Origin: an uncultured Bacteroidia bacterium
GTDB taxonomy: Bacteria > Bacteroidota > Bacteroidia > Bacteroidales > UBA932
DNA length: 64,000 nucleotides
Direction of reading: 5' to 3'
Assembly: GCA_902766255.1 (NCBI GenBank)
Contig: CACXCS010000049.1
Location: forward strand, 1 to 64,000
The position numbers and the translations under genes are program-made. The notes beneath the pieces are model-generated. The model was not told the origin of the DNA and ran no database searches. It was given only the letters and a program-made list of their open reading frames with translations. Positions 17,305-24,884 of the stretch are shown in pieces. The stretch's first letter is position 1, and the number at the start of each line of letters is the position of its first letter.

Positions 17305-18437
17305 TACAGTCTTTGGCTGATTCGTTTTACGGCTGCCTCTTTCCATGAGGCGAAATCGCCTTGTTCAATGTGCTCGCGTGCTTGCCTCACAAGGTCAAGG
17401 TAGAAGGCGAGATTGTGCTCGCTGGCCAGCATGGCGGCAAACATCTCGCCGGCTATGAACAGGTGGTGCAGATATGCGCGCGAGTATGCCTTGTCCACAA
17501 AAGATGTGCCCTCAGGGTCGATTGGCGAGAAGTCTTCGGCCCATTTGGCATTGCGCATGTTCATGACGCCGTCCCAGGTGAAGAGCATGCCGTTGCGTCC
17601 ATTGCGGGTAGGCATGACGCAGTCGAACATATCCACGCCGCGGGCAATGCCCTCAAGGATGTTTGCCGGAGTGCCTACCCCCATAAGGTAGCGGGCCCTG
17701 TTCTGCGGAATAACCGGATCTAGAACCTCCAGCATCTCGTACATGACTTCCGTGGGCTCGCCGACGGCAAGTCCGCCTATTGCAATTCCCACCTTGGAAT
17801 ACTCGAGGGCGTGTTCGGCAGCTTGTACCCGCAGGTCGGGATATGTGCATCCCTGGATTATGGGGAAGAAGGTCTGCTCGTGGCCGTAGAGGGGGTCAGT
17901 CTCCTTGAAGCGTTTGGAGTAACGCTCCAGCCAACCCTGTGTAAGTTGCAGTGACTTAGTGGCATAAGATCTGTCTGCATTGCCGGGACAGCACTCGTCG
18001 AGTGCCATCATTATATCAGCACCTATTATGCGCTGTGTATCGACGTTGTTCTCGGGAGTGAAGAGGTGGCGGGAGCCGTCGATGTGCGACTGGAACTTGC
18101 AGCCCTCCGGGGTAATCTTGCGTATTTTGCTGAGGCTGAATACCTGGAATCCTCCGCTGTCGGTAAGTATGGGGCGGTCCCAGTTCTCGAATTTGTGCAG
18201 GCCTCCGGCGGCTTTCAGGGTGTCAAGCCCGGGACGCAGGTAAAGGTGATAAGTATTGCCGAGAATGATTTCGGCTTTGATATCTTCCTTCAAGTCCCTG
18301 TGGTAGACGCCCTTTACTGACCCGACCGTGCCGACAGGCATGAATATGGGGGTGCGGATTCGGCCGTGGTCGGTGGTGATGATTCCTGTGCGCGCGGACG
18401 ATCCGGGGTCGGAGGCGGTCTTTACAAATGAGAACAT
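17304..18437 (-). CDS. tgt: tRNA-guanine transglycosylase
   Basis: A 377-residue TIM-barrel enzyme exchanging guanine for preQ1 at position 34 of tRNAs with GUN anticodons. Conserved blocks include the catalytic aspartate in LTDSGGFQVFSL, GGLAVGEPTEVMYEML, and VDMFDCVMPTRNGRNGML with the nucleophilic Asp in FDCVMPTR. The zinc site at the C-terminus, CxCxxC...H in most bacteria, reads DPEGTSFVDKAYSRAYLHHL, so all three cysteines are gone. From memory this is also seen in other Bacteroidetes. A -7 box ends just 4 nt before the ATG, suggesting a leaderless message. It is followed directly by the LptF/G-type gene. Confidence 0.95.
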   Translation of the reverse strand: MFSFVKTASDPGSSARTGIITTDHGRIRTPIFMPVGTVGSVKGVYHRDLKEDIKAEIILGNTYHLYLRPGLDTLKAAGGLHKFENWDRPILTDSGGFQVFSLSKIRKITPEGCKFQSHIDGSRHLFTPENNVDTQRIIGADIMMALDECCPGNADRSYATKSLQLTQGWLERYSKRFKETDPLYGHEQTFFPIIQGCTYPDLRVQAAEHALEYSKVGIAIGGLAVGEPTEVMYEMLEVLDPVIPQNRARYLMGVGTPANILEGIARGVDMFDCVMPTRNGRNGMLFTWDGVMNMRNAKWAEDFSPIDPEGTSFVDKAYSRAYLHHLFIAGEMFAAMLASEHNLAFYLDLVRQAREHIEQGDFASWKEAAVKRISQRL

Positions 18438-18441
18438 AGTG

Positions 18442-18449
18442 CAAAAATA
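18442..18449 (-). promoter_or_regulatory. -7 box for tgt, 4 nt from the start codon
   Basis: On the minus strand TATTTTTG is followed by CACT and then the tgt ATG. Because transcription in this phylum begins a few nucleotides after the box, the mRNA should begin at or next to the start codon. No -33 TTTG is clear. Confidence 0.55.
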
Positions 18450-18462
18450 CTGAAAAAAAACT

Positions 18463-18470
18463 TATATTTG
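18463..18470 (+). promoter_or_regulatory. -7 box for nucleoside permease-dut-murF
   Basis: TATATTTG, a perfect TAnnTTTG, 43 nt before the ATG at 18514 and back to back with the tgt promoter. No convincing -33 TTTG. Confidence 0.6.
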
Positions 18471-18513
18471 TATGTTGTGGCTCAGCATACAATAACATTT
18501 AACGATAATACCG

Positions 18514-19794
18514 ATGAAAATTAAACCCATCTCCATCAAGTTGATCTTGATGAACTTCCTGGAATTCGCCGTCTGGGGGGCTTACCTGACATCCCTTGGA
18601 CGCTATCTTGGCAATATTGGCCTTGGAGCCCAGATCAAGTGGTTTTTTGCCATGCAGGGCATAGTTTCTATCTTCATGCCTACGCTCATGGGTATATTGG
18701 CCGATCGTAAGATCCAGGCCCAGAAGGTCCTGTCTCTCTGCCATGCCCTGGCCGGGGTCTTCATGATAGGAGCCGGTTTCTACTGCATGCAGGCAGGCGG
18801 GGCGGTACAGTTCGCCCCTCTCTTCGTGCTCTATAGCCTGAGCCTGGCATTCTTCATGCCGACCATAGCTATTGCCAATTCCGTGGCTTACAATGCCTTG
18901 ACCAAGGAGGGTATGGATCCGGTAGTGGCATTCCCTCCCATACGCGTATTCGGCACCATCGGTTTCATCTGCAGCATGCTGCTTACCAATTTCCTCAAGA
19001 TAGACGGAGTTGCAATGCAGGATTCGTATACCCAACTCTTCTCGTCCGGCATCCTTTCGCTGGTGCTCTGCGCTTATGCGCTTACCATGCCGGCGTGCCC
19101 TGTCAACAAATCCAACGAGAAGAAAAGTTTCGCCGAGGCCTTCGGGCTTAAGGCTTTCACCCTTTTCAAGGATGGTCAGTTTGCCGTTTTCTTCATCTTC
19201 TCCATGCTTCTTGGCGCTTCGCTCCAGATTACAAACGGTTATGCCAATACCTTCCTCGGCTCCTTTGCCGCCGATCCGGCGCTGGCCGATACTTTCGCCG
19301 TCAAGAATTCCAACGCCCTGATTGCCATCAGCCAGGCTTCTGAAACTCTTTGTATCCTGCTTATTCCGTTCTGCATGAAGAAGTTCGGTATCAAGAAGGT
19401 CATGCTTATTGCCATGTTCGCCTGGGTGTTCCGCTTCGGCTTCTTCGGTCTTGGCAACCCCGCCATGCCAGGCGTACTGCTGTTCATCCTCAGCTGCATA
19501 GTATACGGTGTTGCATTTGACTTCTTCAACATTTCCGGCTCGCTGTACGTAGAACAGAACACTACCGAGGATATCCGATCCAGCGCACAGGGCGTGTTCA
19601 TGCTGATGACCAACGGTTTGGGCGCTACGGTCGGAACCCTCGCAGCCGGCAGGGTAGTCGAGGCCGTGGGCGTATTTGAAGATGCTTCCAAGTGGCCCCA
19701 GGCATGGTATATCTTTGCCGGTTACGCCTTGGTCGTAGGCATCCTGTTCATGATCCTTTTCAAGGACCCCCAGAAGAAACAAAAGGCTGCATAA
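18514..19794 (+). CDS. Nucleoside:proton symporter, NupG-like MFS permease
   Basis: A 426-residue major-facilitator protein with about 12 predicted helices, of the NHS (NupG/XapB) family that imports nucleosides with protons. The N-terminus [24 protein letters not shown] and the loop [15 protein letters not shown] are typical of the family. The gene is followed with a one-base overlap by dut and then murF. Pairing with dUTPase, and the PNP and deaminase elsewhere in the window, fit nucleoside salvage. The specific substrate is inferred from the family. Confidence 0.88.
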   Translation: MKIKPISIKLILMNFLEFAVWGAYLTSLGRYLGNIGLGAQIKWFFAMQGIVSIFMPTLMGILADRKIQAQKVLSLCHALAGVFMIGAGFYCMQAGGAVQFAPLFVLYSLSLAFFMPTIAIANSVAYNALTKEGMDPVVAFPPIRVFGTIGFICSMLLTNFLKIDGVAMQDSYTQLFSSGILSLVLCAYALTMPACPVNKSNEKKSFAEAFGLKAFTLFKDGQFAVFFIFSMLLGASLQITNGYANTFLGSFAADPALADTFAVKNSNALIAISQASETLCILLIPFCMKKFGIKKVMLIAMFAWVFRFGFFGLGNPAMPGVLLFILSCIVYGVAFDFFNISGSLYVEQNTTEDIRSSAQGVFMLMTNGLGATVGTLAAGRVVEAVGVFEDASKWPQAWYIFAGYALVVGILFMILFKDPQKKQKAA

Positions 19795-20228
19795 TGAAAG
19801 TCAAAGTCATCAACCGCAGTTCCAATCCTCTTCCCGAGTATGCCACCGACCTGGCGGCGGGCCTGGACGTGCGCGCCGACAATCCGGAGCCGGTGCTGAT
19901 CAAGCCGCTTGGGCGTGCGCTTATTCCTACCGGCCTGTTTCTCGAGATCCCTGCGGGATTCGAGGTGCAGGTACGCCCCCGCAGCGGCCTTGCCGCAAAG
20001 AAGGGTATAACCGTGCTTAATGCCCCCGGCACCATTGATGCCGACTACCGCGGCGAGGTGTGCGTAATTCTGGTCAATCTTTCCGATACCGATTTCGTGG
20101 TTGAAAGAGGGGAGAGGGTGGCGCAGCTTGTGCTTGCGCGGCACGAAAGACTTGAATGGGAGCCCGCTCAGGAGCTTGCCGGTTCGGGCAGGGGAGAGGG
20201 CGGTTTTGGCAGTACAGGAACGAAATGA
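19794..20228 (+). CDS. dut: dUTP diphosphatase
   Basis: A 144-residue homotrimeric dUTPase converting dUTP to dUMP and pyrophosphate. All five motifs are visible: AAGLDVRA (1), RPRSGLA (2), [11 protein letters not shown] with the catalytic Asp (3), GERVAQLVL (4) and [11 protein letters not shown] (5, the C-terminal loop closing over the substrate). The ATG at 19794 overlaps the permease stop (TAATG), and the end overlaps murF (ATGA). Longer in-frame starts upstream lie inside the permease gene and are not needed. Confidence 0.97.
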   Translation: MKVKVINRSSNPLPEYATDLAAGLDVRADNPEPVLIKPLGRALIPTGLFLEIPAGFEVQVRPRSGLAAKKGITVLNAPGTIDADYRGEVCVILVNLSDTDFVVERGERVAQLVLARHERLEWEPAQELAGSGRGEGGFGSTGTK

Positions 20229-21526
20229 AAGATCTTTATCAAAAATATTGCGGCTGCGGCTACAGGGTAACCACCGACAGCCGTGCAATCAAGGGCGGAG
20301 AGATATTCTTCGCCCTTCGTGGTGAAACATTCGATGGTAATACATTCGCTCTCAAGGCATTGGAGGCTGGTGCGGCCTGGGCGGTGGTCAATTCGGACGC
20401 CCTTCTTCCTGAAGACGGCCGTCTGATCAAAGTCGCCGACCCTCTGTCGACTCTGCGCGACCTTGCCATCTGGCACAGGACCCATGTCAGGGATGGTAAA
20501 CTTCCAGTGCTGGGGCTTACCGGAACCAACGGCAAAACTACTACCAAAGAGCTGATTTCTGCGGTGCTTGCCCGCAAGTTCAAGGTGACTGCCACCAAGG
20601 GGAATCTTAATAACGATATAGGCGTCCCGCTCAGCATCCTGTCCATTACGCCAGAAACCGAAATTGCCGTAATCGAGATGGGTGCCAACCATCCGGACGA
20701 TATTGAGAAGCTGGTAAAGGTAAGCCAGCCCGAATACGGACTCATCACCAATGTCGGACGCGCCCACCTGCTTGGATTTGGTTCTTTTGAAGGGGTGAAA
20801 AAGGCCAAAGGTGCATTATACCGCTGGCTGGGATCCCGTGCCGGCAGTCTTGTTTTCATCAACGAGGATGATACGGACCTGCGGCAGATGGCGGCCGGCC
20901 TGCCTTGCCATTTCTTCGGCTACGGACTTGACTATCAAGGTGCTGAGTTGTTGCCTGTTACGCCGGACTCTCCTTTCCTGACACTACGCCTGAAAGATGT
21001 TGAAGTTCATACCCAGCTTGTCGGCGCATACAACGCCGCCAACGTGCTGGCCGCTTTGGCAGTGGGGGACTATTTTGGTGTTCCCCGGGCGCAGGCTGTA
21101 GCCGCAATCGAGGCATACTGTCCTTCCAACCAGCGTTCCCAGATGGTCCGTACTACCCGCAATACTTTGATTGTGGATGCTTATAACGCCAACCCTTCGT
21201 CAATGAAGGCCGCGCTGGATAATTTCGCTGCTGTACAGGCTCCTGTCAAGCTGGCCCTTCTCGGAGATATGCGCGAGCTCGGTGCTGAATCACTGGCGGA
21301 ACACATCAAGATTATCAAGCAACTCAAGGCATTTGGCCTGAATGCTTGCCTGGTAGGAAGCGAATTTGGTAAAGCGGTATCCAATACAGGATTAGATGGA
21401 TTCAGCTGCTTCGACACTTCAGATTCTCTTGCCTCTTGGCTGCACGACAATCCAGTCAGCGGAAGCATGATTCTGGTCAAGGGTTCCAGGGGAATCCAGA
21501 TGGAGAAAACCCTTCCTGAACTCTGA
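20225..21526 (+). CDS. murF: UDP-MurNAc-tripeptide:D-Ala-D-Ala ligase MurF
   Basis: A 433-residue Mur ligase that adds D-Ala-D-Ala to the UDP-MurNAc-tripeptide in the cytoplasm. The N-terminal domain has [20 protein letters not shown], and the central ATP-binding domain begins [15 protein letters not shown]. Next come [16 protein letters not shown] and [13 protein letters not shown], then the C-terminal domain with [14 protein letters not shown] and LGDMRELG. These are diagnostic for MurF rather than MurC/D/E. The start overlaps dut by ATGA. The stop abuts the stop codon of the convergent PAP2 gene with no spacer. Confidence 0.96.
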   Translation: MKDLYQKYCGCGYRVTTDSRAIKGGEIFFALRGETFDGNTFALKALEAGAAWAVVNSDALLPEDGRLIKVADPLSTLRDLAIWHRTHVRDGKLPVLGLTGTNGKTTTKELISAVLARKFKVTATKGNLNNDIGVPLSILSITPETEIAVIEMGANHPDDIEKLVKVSQPEYGLITNVGRAHLLGFGSFEGVKKAKGALYRWLGSRAGSLVFINEDDTDLRQMAAGLPCHFFGYGLDYQGAELLPVTPDSPFLTLRLKDVEVHTQLVGAYNAANVLAALAVGDYFGVPRAQAVAAIEAYCPSNQRSQMVRTTRNTLIVDAYNANPSSMKAALDNFAAVQAPVKLALLGDMRELGAESLAEHIKIIKQLKAFGLNACLVGSEFGKAVSNTGLDGFSCFDTSDSLASWLHDNPVSGSMILVKGSRGIQMEKTLPEL

Positions 21527-22144
21527 CTAGTCCCTGAAGAAGGGGACTTTCTTGCATAAAAGGCGGTAGAGCAAGCCAATAAGCAGGCCGAAAAGTACGC
21601 CCGTAGCAAGACCTGCCAGGACGTCGCCGAGGAAGTGTTTGCCTACAAAAACGCGACTGACACCTACAAGCAGCGCCCAGATCCCCAGAAGTATCCCCAA
21701 AAGCGTGTAGTTGTGCTTCTTGTCCGTAGCAAGCCCGGTGAGCACGCAGGTTACAAAACTCGCAGAATTGGCGGCGTGGGCCGAAAAGAAACCGTACGGA
21801 CGTCCAGGGACCTCGAGCACATGAAGGCCGCGCGCCAACATGTCTGCATCGTGTACGGGACGAAGCCTCTGTACGCTTTCCTTGACAAGGTTGTCAAGCT
21901 GGTCTATGCTCACCACGCATAAAATACAGCAGGCGATCAGCAGGAGGCCTCTTTTCCACCCCAGACGTACAATTACGAGGGCGGCAATTGCAAGGTAAAG
22001 CACGATCCATATCCTGTTGTCGGAAAAGACCTGCCACATCGTATCGGTAAAAGGGGAGTTGCAGCCGTTGACAGCAAGCGTTACGTCCTTGTCGATGTGA
22101 TGGAGCGAGCGAAGGACGCCGACTATTCCTGAAGTGCTTTCCAT
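21527..22144 (-). CDS. PAP2-family membrane phosphatase
   Basis: A 205-residue membrane protein with about five to six helices carrying the acid-phosphatase signature: KESVQRLRP (motif 1), [13 protein letters not shown] (PSGH-like motif 2, here SAHAAN) and [16 protein letters not shown] (motif 3 with the catalytic His). Such enzymes dephosphorylate undecaprenyl diphosphate, phosphatidylglycerol phosphate or lipid A. The exact substrate is not determined. It overlaps obg by 22 bp upstream and converges on murF with adjacent stops. Confidence 0.87.
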   Translation of the reverse strand: MESTSGIVGVLRSLHHIDKDVTLAVNGCNSPFTDTMWQVFSDNRIWIVLYLAIAALVIVRLGWKRGLLLIACCILCVVSIDQLDNLVKESVQRLRPVHDADMLARGLHVLEVPGRPYGFFSAHAANSASFVTCVLTGLATDKKHNYTLLGILLGIWALLVGVSRVFVGKHFLGDVLAGLATGVLFGLLIGLLYRLLCKKVPFFRD

Positions 22145-23115
22145 AGCATGTCTTTCAGTTTGTCAAGGCCCTCACCGGTGGCCGAGGATATGAATACATG
22201 TGGAACGCGCCTGGGGAGTACCCGGGCGATTTCTTTTTCCAGTTCGGCATCGATCAGGTCGCATTTTGTAACGGCAAGAACCCTTTGCTTGGCCAGAAGG
22301 TCCGGATTGTAGAGCTTGAGCTCCTTCAGCAGGGTCTTGTAGCCTGCGGCGATGTCTTCTTCTTCGCAGCTTACCATGAAAAGAAGCACCGAGTTGCGCT
22401 CGATGTGCCTGAGAAACCTGGTTCCTATACCTTTGCCTTCATGGGCGCCCTCGATGATTCCGGGGATGTCGGCCATTACGAAAGACCGGTCGTCGTGATA
22501 GCGGACTATGCCCAGGTTGGGCTCGAGGGTCGTAAATGCATAGGATGCAATCTTTGGTTTGGCAGAGGTTATGGCCGAGAGCAGGGTGGACTTGCCGGCA
22601 TTGGGGAATCCGACCAGGCCTACATCGGCCAGGAGTTTGAGTTCCAGGATGTATGCGCCTTCCTCGCCTTCCTCTCCAGGCTGGGCGTAGCGTGGGGTCT
22701 GGTTGGTGGCGCTCTTGAAGTTGTTGTTTCCCAGTCCGCCGCGTCCGCCACGGCAGAGAATGCGCTCCTGTCCGTCCTCGGCAAGGTCGAAGATCTGTTC
22801 GCCGGTGTCGGCATCCTTGACAACCGTTCCGACAGGGACGTCCAGTATGATATCCGCACCGTTCTTGCCTTTGCAGAGCGCTGCGCCGCCGCGCTCGCCG
22901 TCATCGGCCTTGATGTGCTTGCGGTATTTAAGGTGTATCAGGGTCCAGAACTGGGCATTTGCACGGAGGATAATATGCCCGCCCCGGCCGCCGTCTCCGC
23001 CGTCAGGGCCGCCCTTTGGAATATATTTAGCCCGGTGCAGGTGCATCGAACCGGCCCCTCCGTGTCCAGAGGCGCAATATATCTTCACGTAGTCGATAAA
23101 GTTAGATTCAGCCAT
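22123..23115 (-). CDS. obg: GTPase Obg
   Basis: A 330-residue ribosome-associated GTPase involved in late 50S assembly. The N-terminal Obg domain is glycine-rich ([25 protein letters not shown]). The G domain shows G1 [11 protein letters not shown]2/G3 FTTLEPNLG and [16 protein letters not shown], and G4 TKCD. The C-terminal OCT domain of some Obg proteins is absent. An open frame extends 27 bp upstream, but ATG at 23115 gives the standard [14 protein letters not shown] start and sits 5 nt after a -7 box. Starting farther up would put the start codon inside or before the promoter. Confidence 0.96.
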   Translation of the reverse strand: MAESNFIDYVKIYCASGHGGAGSMHLHRAKYIPKGGPDGGDGGRGGHIILRANAQFWTLIHLKYRKHIKADDGERGGAALCKGKNGADIILDVPVGTVVKDADTGEQIFDLAEDGQERILCRGGRGGLGNNNFKSATNQTPRYAQPGEEGEEGAYILELKLLADVGLVGFPNAGKSTLLSAITSAKPKIASYAFTTLEPNLGIVRYHDDRSFVMADIPGIIEGAHEGKGIGTRFLRHIERNSVLLFMVSCEEEDIAAGYKTLLKELKLYNPDLLAKQRVLAVTKCDLIDAELEKEIARVLPRRVPHVFISSATGEGLDKLKDMLWKALQE

Positions 23116-23120
23116 AATTA

Positions 23121-23128
23121 CAAAATTA
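23121..23128 (-). promoter_or_regulatory. -7 box for obg, 5 nt from the start codon
   Basis: On the minus strand TAATTTTG then TAATT then ATG. A perfect TAnnTTTG whose expected transcription start coincides with the obg start codon. It supports ATG 23115 over the longer open frame. No clear -33. Confidence 0.55.
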
Positions 23129-23214
23129 GAAAAATCTTTCAATAATGTGACTTTACTGCGTGAAAAATGCCCGTGAAGTCCTTTTTACGCCAGTGTCGTG
23201 CAAGAATTCTGGTA

Positions 23215-23246
23215 GTTGTGTATTTATTAAATAAAGATTATTTTTG
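23215..23246 (+). promoter_or_regulatory. Promoter of the lipoprotein/radical SAM pair
   Basis: GTTG at 23215-23218, a 20-nt spacer and TATTTTTG at 23239-23246 make a good -33/-7 pair. The ATG at 23255 is 8 nt beyond the box, so the leader is at most a few nucleotides. Confidence 0.65.
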
Positions 23247-23254
23247 CCGGTGAT

Positions 23255-23821
23255 ATGAAAATCAGGTTCATTGTTGTCTATATACTAGCGGGAGTAGTGT
23301 TTGCCGCTGCTTCTTTGTGGGTATTTCTTTCCAAAGGCAAGAGCGCGAGGGCGCTTCATTTCAAGTACAAGATGGGCGGAATAATGCTGACCGCCTGGTC
23401 GTTGATCTCGGCGGCATCCTGCACGGGCGGCATCCCACAGGTTACTTGTTATGAACCTGTCTCTCCTGAGGTTATGTGTTATGACCCGGTAATGCCGATG
23501 GACGAATTCAAGGTGACTGTCAAGGGCTATGAAGGGACCCGTCTCAAACCGGGCGATATCCTTGTAATCACTATAACGGCTCCGTCTTCCACCAAATATG
23601 TGTGCCGCATCAATGCCGACACTGCAGATTCACCCCTTATCCAGACTGCCGATTTCTCTGCGCCGGACACCCAGAACGGCGAACTTGTTTTCGAGATGCA
23701 GCTGGCCGATACCAAGTATAAAGGCGGCGCATCAGTGAGCTTGTCCGTTATCGACATATTCCCCAACGGAGAAGAAAAAGAGAAGGAACTCCCCGCCAAG
23801 GCTCTCATCACGATAATCTGA
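23255..23821 (+). CDS. Putative lipoprotein, partner of a radical SAM enzyme
   Basis: A 188-residue protein. An N-terminal hydrophobic helix (residues 5-24) is followed by a short basic stretch and a second hydrophobic segment ending LISAASC (about residues 50-56), which resembles a lipobox. Next comes a short region with a twice-repeated motif, VTCYEPVSPE and VMCYDPVMPM (about residues 63-80), then about 105 residues of beta-rich sequence with no known enzyme motif. The gene overlaps the radical SAM/SPASM gene by one base (TGATG). Bacteroidetes are known to carry lipoprotein/radical SAM pairs in which the lipoprotein is the presumed substrate, and this looks like such a pair. That the CY(E/D)PV repeats are the modified sites is inference. 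Confidence 0.65.
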   Translation: MKIRFIVVYILAGVVFAAASLWVFLSKGKSARALHFKYKMGGIMLTAWSLISAASCTGGIPQVTCYEPVSPEVMCYDPVMPMDEFKVTVKGYEGTRLKPGDILVITITAPSSTKYVCRINADTADSPLIQTADFSAPDTQNGELVFEMQLADTKYKGGASVSLSVIDIFPNGEEKEKELPAKALITII

Positions 23822-24837
23822 TGGATCCGGTCCGGATAGAAAACCTTGTTTTCGAACTTACCCAGGCCTGCAACCAGAACTGCAGGTTCTGCTATAATTT
23901 CTGGCGTGACGGCAGTACAGCTCTTCCAGCTCCAGACCCGGTACTTGCGCGCAAAACTCTGAAGAAGCTTTTGGGCCAGGCAACACTCGGTACGATATCT
24001 TTTTCCGGAGGCGAACCGCTGCTGTTGAAGAATGTCCATGACCTGATGCTCACCGCCCGCTTCAAGGGCTGCAGGATAAACATTCTCACCAATGGTACCC
24101 TTCTGACAGAATCTTCGCTCGAAAACTTCTGCAACCTCGGCGCCGGGGCCATCCAGATCCCTCTTCTGAGTTACAGGGCAGAAGTGCACGAGTACCTTAC
24201 AGGCTTGCCGGGTTCCTGGGAAAAAGCCGTTTCCGCCCTTACCAGAGTGGCCTGCAGGATGCCGGAAGGCGCATTTGCCGTACTCGTCGTAACTTCAGTC
24301 AACGCCCCCGATATTCCCGAAACACTCAGGCTCATATACGATACGGGCGTGCGCAGCGTAATGGTCAACCGTTTCAACATAGGAGGGATGGGGATAAAGC
24401 ATACCAGGGAACTGGTGCTTGATGCCCGCACGCTCAAAAAGGCGTTCGCAGATGTGGAAGCATTTGCCCTGCAGCACCTTGACATGCACTTTGTAAGCGG
24501 AGTCTGTACGCCGCCCTGCCTGATGGATCCTTCGCCGTACCCTCATATCAAGTTCTCGTGGTGCAGCACCGATTTCAGCCGTCGTCCAGTGACGCTTGAC
24601 TATAGCGGCAACGTCCGCTTCTGCAATCATTCGCCGTACGTGATGGGCAATATCTATGATCGCCCTATAGGGGATATACTGTCCGACCCGGCAATTGCCG
24701 CCCGCTACTCCGGCGTCCCGGAGCGCTGCAAGGACTGCTCCCTTCTGAGCCGCTGCAACGGAGGCTGCCGTGCTGCTTCTGAGCAGGTATACGGCACTTT
24801 CGACAAGGCCGACCCCATACTGGAAATGGGGGAGTGA
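23821..24837 (+). CDS. Radical SAM/SPASM enzyme
   Basis: A 338-residue radical SAM protein. The CxxxCxxC cluster motif is CNQNCRFC (residues 17-24), followed by the SAM-binding SFSGGEPLL and NILTNGTLL segments. The C-terminal SPASM-type region has many cysteines: VCTPPC, FSWCST, RFCNHSP and finally CKDCSLLSRCNGGCRAA, enough for two auxiliary iron-sulfur clusters. Enzymes of this layout modify peptides or proteins, often forming Cys-derived or carbon-carbon crosslinks. Its start overlaps the upstream putative lipoprotein, the most likely substrate. Length and domain layout are normal for SPASM enzymes without an N-terminal RRE; none is visible. Confidence 0.88.
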   Translation: MDPVRIENLVFELTQACNQNCRFCYNFWRDGSTALPAPDPVLARKTLKKLLGQATLGTISFSGGEPLLLKNVHDLMLTARFKGCRINILTNGTLLTESSLENFCNLGAGAIQIPLLSYRAEVHEYLTGLPGSWEKAVSALTRVACRMPEGAFAVLVVTSVNAPDIPETLRLIYDTGVRSVMVNRFNIGGMGIKHTRELVLDARTLKKAFADVEAFALQHLDMHFVSGVCTPPCLMDPSPYPHIKFSWCSTDFSRRPVTLDYSGNVRFCNHSPYVMGNIYDRPIGDILSDPAIAARYSGVPERCKDCSLLSRCNGGCRAASEQVYGTFDKADPILEMGE

Positions 24838-24843
24838 CAGTTT

Positions 24844-24876
24844 TTTGGAAACAATTCCCGAAAAAATTGTAACTTG
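24844..24876 (+). promoter_or_regulatory. Possible promoter of the receiver/ATP-grasp gene
   Basis: TTTG at 24844-24847, a 22-nt spacer and the imperfect box TAACTTG (24870-24876), 8 nt before the ATG at 24885. The -7 box misses one T of the consensus, so this is tentative. Confidence 0.4.
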
Positions 24877-24884
24877 CGCCATCT

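Noticed and set aside
18499..19782. 427-codon open frame on the minus strand
   Set aside because: Exactly opposite the nucleoside permease; charged, low-information sequence with no family match.
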